This document shows positions 60,040 through 64,000 of a stretch of 64,000 nucleotides of DNA, piece after piece. The stretch lies in NCBI RefSeq assembly GCF_036607905.1, contig NZ_CP144555.1:2356001-2420000 (forward strand). Direction: 5' to 3'. The position numbers and the translations under genes are program-made. Under the pieces are notes generated by a model. That model ran no database searches. It was given only the letters and a program-made list of their open reading frames with translations, and was not told where the DNA came from. Origin of the DNA: Streptomyces sp. SCSIO 75703 (lineage in GTDB: Bacteria > Actinomycetota > Actinomycetes > Streptomycetales > Streptomycetaceae). Numbering within the stretch: position 1 is the first letter of the stretch; every line of letters begins with the position of its first letter.

Positions 60040-60628
60040 GCGCGAGACGCCGCCGCGCGAGCGCGTGGCGTCGGGGGCGACGGCGGCCACCCGTGCGCGC
60101 TTCCGGCTGGACCAGCCCCGCCCGCCACGCCGCCGCCTGGTGCCGGAGTGGGACCCGGACGCCTTCGGCCGGCTCTCCGAGCGCATCGCGCGCTTCCTGG
60201 GCACCGGGCGGTTCATCGTCTGGATGACGGTCGTCATCATCCTGTGGGTGGTGTGGAACGTGGCCGCGCCGATCGGTCTGCGGTTCGACCAGTACCCGTT
60301 CATCTTCCTGACCCTGGCCCTGTCCCTCCAGGCGTCCTACGCGGCCCCGCTGATCCTGCTCGCGCAGAACCGGCAGGACGACCGGGACCGGGTCAACCTG
60401 GAGCAGGACCGCAAACAGAACGAGCGGTCGATCGCCGACACCGAGTACCTGACCCGGGAGATCGCCGCGCTGCGCGTCGGGCTCGGCGAGGTCGCCACCC
60501 GGGACTGGATCCGCTCCGAGTTGCAGGACGCGCTGCGCGAACTGGAGGAGCGCCGCGGGGACCGGCGCGCGGTTTCGGGGGCCGCCGCGGCGGACGGGCC
60601 GGAGCAGGGTGACCAAACCGACCGGTGA
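60029..60628 (+). CDS. DUF1003 family membrane protein
   Basis: A 199-aa protein of the DUF1003 family: FIVWMTVVIILWVVWNVA and PFIFLTLALSLQASYAAPLILL form two helices, followed by AQNRQDDRDRVNLEQDRKQNERS, the characteristic charged cytoplasmic coil. The start overlaps the MgtE_N-CBS gene by 11 bases, so the two are co-expressed. Function unknown; some relatives accompany Mg2+ transport genes. Confidence 0.9.
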   Translation: MGPERETPPRERVASGATAATRARFRLDQPRPPRRRLVPEWDPDAFGRLSERIARFLGTGRFIVWMTVVIILWVVWNVAAPIGLRFDQYPFIFLTLALSLQASYAAPLILLAQNRQDDRDRVNLEQDRKQNERSIADTEYLTREIAALRVGLGEVATRDWIRSELQDALRELEERRGDRRAVSGAAAADGPEQGDQTDR

Positions 60629-60671
60629 CGGGCTTCCCACTCCCCGTGGTGGGCGCCGTACCATCGTCAGC

Positions 60672-61805
60672 ATGGCTACGGAAGACGCGGTGCGCGAGGC
60701 GCTGGCGACGGTGAACGACCCCGAGATCAACCGTCCCATCACCGAGCTGGGGATGGTCAAGTCGGTGGAGATCGGCGCGGACGGAGCGGTCGCGGTCGGG
60801 GTGTACCTGACGATCTCCGGCTGCCCGATGCGGGACACGATCACCCAGCGCGTGACGGAGGCGGTCTCTCGGGTCGAGGGCGTCACGCGGGTCGACGTCG
60901 AACTCGACGTGATGAGCGACACACAACGCCGTGAGCTGGCGGAGGCCCTGCGCGGCGGACAGGCCGAGCGGGAGGTGCCCTTCGCCAAGCCCGGCAGCCT
61001 GACCCGGGTCTACGCGGTCGCCTCCGGCAAGGGCGGCGTCGGCAAGTCCTCGGTGACGGTGAACCTGGCGGCGGCGATGGCGGCGGACGGGCTGAAGGTC
61101 GGGGTCGTCGACGCCGACATCTACGGCCACTCGGTGCCCCGCATGCTCGGCGCGGACGGGCGGCCCACCCAGGTCGAGAACATGATCATGCCGCCGTCGG
61201 CGCACGGCGTGAAGGTCATCTCCATCGGCATGTTCACGCCCGGCAACGCCCCGGTGGTGTGGCGCGGGCCGATGCTGCACCGCGCGCTCCAGCAGTTCCT
61301 GGCGGACGTGTACTGGGGCGACCTGGACGTCCTCCTGCTCGACCTGCCGCCGGGCACCGGCGACATCGCGATCTCGGTGGCGCAGCTCGTGCCGAACGCC
61401 GAGATCCTGGTGGTGACCACGCCCCAGCAGGCGGCGGCCGAGGTCGCCGAGCGGGCCGGTGCCATCGCGGTGCAGACCCACCAGAAGATCGTCGGCGTGG
61501 TCGAGAACATGTCCGGCCTGCCCTGCCCGCACTGCGGCGAGATGGTCGACGTCTTCGGCACGGGCGGCGGCCAGGCGGTCGCCGAGGGCCTGACCCGCAC
61601 GACCGGGGCGACGGTGCCGGTGCTCGGCTCCATCCCGATCGACGTCCGGCTGCGCGAGGGCGGCGACGAGGGCAAGCCCGTGGTGCTCTCCGACCCCGAC
61701 TCCCCCGCCGGCGAGGCGCTGCGCTCGATCGCGGACAAGCTGGGCAACCGGGAGCGCGGCCTGTCGGGGCTGTCCCTGGGAATCACTCCGCGCAACAAGT
61801 TCTGA
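60672..61805 (+). CDS. mrp: Mrp/ApbC-family Fe-S cluster carrier ATPase
   Basis: A 377-aa protein: N-terminal MIP18-like domain (NDPEINRPITELGMV, SGCPMRD) and a P-loop domain with SGKGGVGKSS (deviant Walker A, about 118-127), DADIYGHS and LLLDLPPGTGD. The CPHCG pair near residue 290 binds the shared Fe-S cluster. It delivers [4Fe-4S] clusters to target proteins. ATG at 60672. A 12-bp terminator follows. Confidence 0.94.
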   Translation: MATEDAVREALATVNDPEINRPITELGMVKSVEIGADGAVAVGVYLTISGCPMRDTITQRVTEAVSRVEGVTRVDVELDVMSDTQRRELAEALRGGQAEREVPFAKPGSLTRVYAVASGKGGVGKSSVTVNLAAAMAADGLKVGVVDADIYGHSVPRMLGADGRPTQVENMIMPPSAHGVKVISIGMFTPGNAPVVWRGPMLHRALQQFLADVYWGDLDVLLLDLPPGTGDIAISVAQLVPNAEILVVTTPQQAAAEVAERAGAIAVQTHQKIVGVVENMSGLPCPHCGEMVDVFGTGGGQAVAEGLTRTTGATVPVLGSIPIDVRLREGGDEGKPVVLSDPDSPAGEALRSIADKLGNRERGLSGLSLGITPRNKF

Positions 61806-61841
61806 CCGCCGGTACGACCAGGGGGCCGACGGTACGACCAG

Positions 61842-61868
61842 GGGGCGCCGTCCGTGGGACGGCGCCCC
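61842..61868 (+). terminator. 12-bp perfect hairpin after mrp
   Basis: GGGGCGCCGTCC pairs with GGACGGCGCCCC around GTG. It follows two direct copies of CGGTACGACCAGGGGGC at about 61810 and 61830. Confidence 0.85.
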
Positions 61869-62023
61869 GTCGCGTAGTCCGCTCCGCCGTCTGCGGCGCG
61901 TACGCCGGGTTCCCGGGTGCGGTGCGCTCGGGGCGCGGCGGTCCCGCCCGCGAGCGGCCCCGCTCGTGGTGACCCCGCTCGTGGTGACCCTGCTCGGGCG
62001 GCGGCCCCTCGGGTGGGGGCCGC

Positions 62024-62692
62024 TCAGGCGTGGGCGGCGATGTCCTTGACCACGGAGAAGGCGAGCCCGTAGGCGCTCATGCCCCGGCCGTAGGCGCCCA
62101 GGTGGACGCTCTTGCCGGCCGAGCCCGCCAGCACCCAGCCGTAGGCCGACTCGCGGTAGTGGAACGTCGTCGGCACGCCGTCCACCGGCAGGGACAGGGT
62201 CGACCACTCCGCCGCGTCGAGGTCGTCGGCGAGGGACCAGGCGGTCTCCGTCTGCTGCTCCAGCCAGTCGTCGCGCAGGGTGTGGTCCATCTGGCCGGGC
62301 CACGTGAAGGAGAGCAGACCGACCCCGGCGAGCCACGCCGCCGAGGAGACGGAGGTGGCCTCCAGCAGTCCCGTGCCGTCGGCGCTGCGCCGGTCGGGGT
62401 TGGCGGCCACGGTCACCACGACCGCGAACTTCTCCTTGGCGTCCTGGTCGTCACCGGCCACGTGCTCGTTGCGCACGGACGGTTCGTCGCCGTGGCCGAT
62501 CGCCCCGTGCTCCACCGTCCCGTCGGCCGCCGTGCCGACCTGCATCAGCCAGCGCCGCCCCGTGAACGCCTCGTCGAGGCCGTACCACGGGAAGGGTGCG
62601 CGCAGGTAGCCGTCGACCGTGCGCCAGGCGGAGGGGCCGTGTTGTCCGCCCTCCGCGGCCGACGCTCTCGCGGCCCGACTCGTCGTCTCCAT
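62024..62692 (-). CDS. Uncharacterised protein, 222 aa
   Basis: A 222-aa protein without signal peptide or membrane helices. It includes APFPWYGLDEAFTGRRWLMQV and a WSTLSLPVDGVPTTFHYRESAYGWVLAGSAGKSVHL stretch with a regular beta pattern. I do not recognise the family. The ATG at 62692 has GAGGAGG. It lies downstream of tatB on the same strand. Confidence 0.7.
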   Translation of the reverse strand: METTSRAARASAAEGGQHGPSAWRTVDGYLRAPFPWYGLDEAFTGRRWLMQVGTAADGTVEHGAIGHGDEPSVRNEHVAGDDQDAKEKFAVVVTVAANPDRRSADGTGLLEATSVSSAAWLAGVGLLSFTWPGQMDHTLRDDWLEQQTETAWSLADDLDAAEWSTLSLPVDGVPTTFHYRESAYGWVLAGSAGKSVHLGAYGRGMSAYGLAFSVVKDIAAHA

Positions 62693-62934
62693 GTGCCCGG
62701 AGCCTCCTCGCTCTCGGCGGGCCGGAAACGGCCCGCCCCCCTTCGGGCGCACTCCTCCGGTCCGCACAAACGCCTCGGGCAGCATAGCCACACCCGTACG
62801 GGCCGCCGCGAGCGCAGGCGGGCGCGTGGAGTACAGGGGCATCGCAGTCGGGTGGCGGCACCACCGGTCCGGAGTAGCAGACGCCCCGGTGTGCCCCGGG
62901 CGTGCGCCGGGGGCGCACAACGGGGGGATCCGGG

Positions 62935-63387
62935 TCAGGTGGCGTCCGCGTCGTAGGGCGGGTGATCGTCGCGGGCGGGGGCCGCGGGCTTCTTGGTCAT
63001 GTCCACACGGCCGCCGGAAGAGGTGCCGGCCGAGGCGGCTCCGGCGGCGGGCGCGGGGTCCGCCTCGCGGCCGTGGACGGCGTCGGCGACCTCGGACATC
63101 TCCTTCTTGAGGTCGAAGCCGTTGCGGATCTCCTTGAGCCCCAGGTCCTCGTTCTCCAGCTGCTTGCGCAGGAACGTCTTGGGGTTGAGGTCCTCGAACT
63201 CGAAGTCCTTGAACTCCGGGCCCAGCTCCTGCCGGATGTCCTGCTTGGCGCTGTCGGAGAACTCCCGGATCTTCCGGATGGTGCGGGCGACGTCCTGGAT
63301 GACCTTGGGCAGTTTGTCCGGACCGAAGATGAGCACGGCGAGGACAACGAGCGTGACCAGCTCAAGCGGTCCTATGTCATTGAACAC
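62935..63387 (-). CDS. tatB: Sec-independent translocase TatB
   Basis: A 150-aa TatB: short N-terminus, hydrophobic helix (LVTLVVLAVLIFGPDKLPKV, with the conserved FGP turn), and an amphipathic helix (TIRKIREFSDSAKQDIRQEL), then a charged, Pro-rich tail. TatB with TatC recognises twin-arginine signal peptides. GTG at 63387 with AAGGAG. Upstream lies the HtrA gene with a hairpin between. Confidence 0.92.
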   Translation of the reverse strand: MFNDIGPLELVTLVVLAVLIFGPDKLPKVIQDVARTIRKIREFSDSAKQDIRQELGPEFKDFEFEDLNPKTFLRKQLENEDLGLKEIRNGFDLKKEMSEVADAVHGREADPAPAAGAASAGTSSGGRVDMTKKPAAPARDDHPPYDADAT

Positions 63388-63420
63388 CTGTAGCTCCTTG
63401 CGATGTCCGGGCCGCCACCA

Positions 63421-63452
63421 CGGTACCCGCCGACCCCGGTCGGCCGGTACCG
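63421..63452 (-). terminator. Hairpin between htrA and tatB
   Basis: CGGTACCCGCCGACC (63421-63435) pairs with GGTCGGCCGGTACCG (63438-63452) with one mismatch. It may lower readthrough from htrA into tatB. Confidence 0.7.
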
Positions 63453-63468
63453 TCCCGGCCCGGCCGTG

Positions 63469-64000
63469 TCAGCCTCCGCCGGAGGAACCGAGCACGAGGG
63501 AGACCCTCGTCTCGTCGCCGTCGCGCAGCAGGGTCAGGTCCAGCCGGTCGCCGGGGCGGTGGGCGCGGATCTTGACGATGAGTTCCTCGCCGGAGTGCAC
63601 CCGCTGGCCGTCGACCTCGGTGATCACGTCCCCGGACCGGATGCCGGCCGCGGCGCCGGGCCCGCCCGCCGTGACCGGGGACCCGCCGTCGCCGCCCTCT
63701 GCGGAGACGCGGGCGCCGTCGCCGGAGTAGCTCATGTCGAGGGTGATGCCGATGACCGGGTGGGTGGCGCGGCCGGTGTTGATCAGCTCCTCGGCGACGC
63801 GCTTGCCCTGGTTGATCGGGATGGCGAAGCCGAGTCCTATCGAGCCGGCGCGGCCGGCGTCCGACTCGCTGCCGCCGCCGTCGGCCGAGCGGATGGCGGA
63901 GTTGATGCCGATGGCCCGGCCCCGCGCGTCCAGGAGGGGGCCGCCGGAGTTGCCGGGGTTGATGGGGGCGTCGGTCTGGAGGGCGTCGACGTAGGAGACG
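63469..64000 (-). CDS. htrA: HtrA/DegP-type serine protease, C-terminal part
   Basis: The last ~177 codons of an S1C protease; the start lies beyond the right edge. Visible are [14 protein letters not shown] with the catalytic serine, [19 protein letters not shown], and a PDZ domain ([22 protein letters not shown]). It should be a membrane-anchored protease acting on misfolded envelope proteins, as suits its place next to tatB. Confidence 0.92.
   Translation of the reverse strand, partial: VSYVDALQTDAPINPGNSGGPLLDARGRAIGINSAIRSADGGGSESDAGRAGSIGLGFAIPINQGKRVAEELINTGRATHPVIGITLDMSYSGDGARVSAEGGDGGSPVTAGGPGAAAGIRSGDVITEVDGQRVHSGEELIVKIRAHRPGDRLDLTLLRDGDETRVSLVLGSSGGG

Overview
The window is about 72% G+C by eye, with strongly G/C-biased third codon positions, many GTG starts and many short overlaps between genes. 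Gene content is typical of a Streptomyces core chromosome: wblC, mycoredoxin, AdnAB, a MoeZ-type adenylyltransferase/rhodanese, TatB, DUF3107, DUF3152 and TerD/AIM24 proteins. I see no phage, insertion sequence, CRISPR, tRNA or rRNA. The interesting content lies in regulatory leaders, fused or repeat-bearing proteins, and one compact gene cluster that looks like an exopolysaccharide locus.

Layout. 1-8.0 kb: start of a YlbL-type PDZ protease, a small membrane protein, MoaE, an SDR protein, a DUF2342 zincin-like protein coupled to a Nudix hydrolase, then three AIM24-family genes, the last fused to TerD. 8.2-12 kb: a YgjP-type metallopeptidase divergent from a stand-alone ThiF/E1-like protein that overlaps a UbiB-family kinase. 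12-16 kb: the antibiotic-response regulator wblC with a long attenuated leader, helicase UvrD2, and a mycoredoxin gene behind a consensus sigma-R promoter. 16-27 kb: NudC, an M20 peptidase, the double-strand-break helicase-nucleases AdnB and AdnA, and an alkyltransferase-like protein. 27-33.5 kb: a large LPG-flippase-like/kinase-like membrane fusion and two paralogous lipoprotein peptidases.

33.5-43.4 kb, all on the minus strand: an alpha/beta hydrolase, a DUF3152 zincin, then a tightly coupled set of PelF-like glycosyltransferase, polytopic membrane protein with a long low-complexity head, a 37-codon ORF, sugar epimerase and spherulin-4 (PelA/Sph3-like) protein, followed by moeZ. 43.7-52.6 kb: a small acidic protein, a TetR regulator, DUF3107, small membrane proteins, a ferritin-like protein divergent from a DEAD-box helicase with a repetitive Lys/Arg tail, an alpha/beta hydrolase, a NYN-domain protein, a 50-aa protein and MarC. 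52.8-64 kb: PHP phosphoesterase, DUF6758, SUFU-domain protein, CorA, a small unknown gene flanked by inverted-repeat elements, a lipoprotein, a soluble MgtE_N-CBS protein overlapping a DUF1003 membrane protein, Mrp, an unknown protein, TatB and the end of an HtrA protease.

Genes that probably work together: the PelF-to-spherulin set (surface polysaccharide), AdnA/AdnB (end resection), wblC with its leader ORF (ribosome-stress sensing), CorA with MgtE_N-CBS/DUF1003 (divalent cations), and TatB/HtrA (envelope protein export and quality control). All functional statements rest on motifs read by eye; no database search was run.
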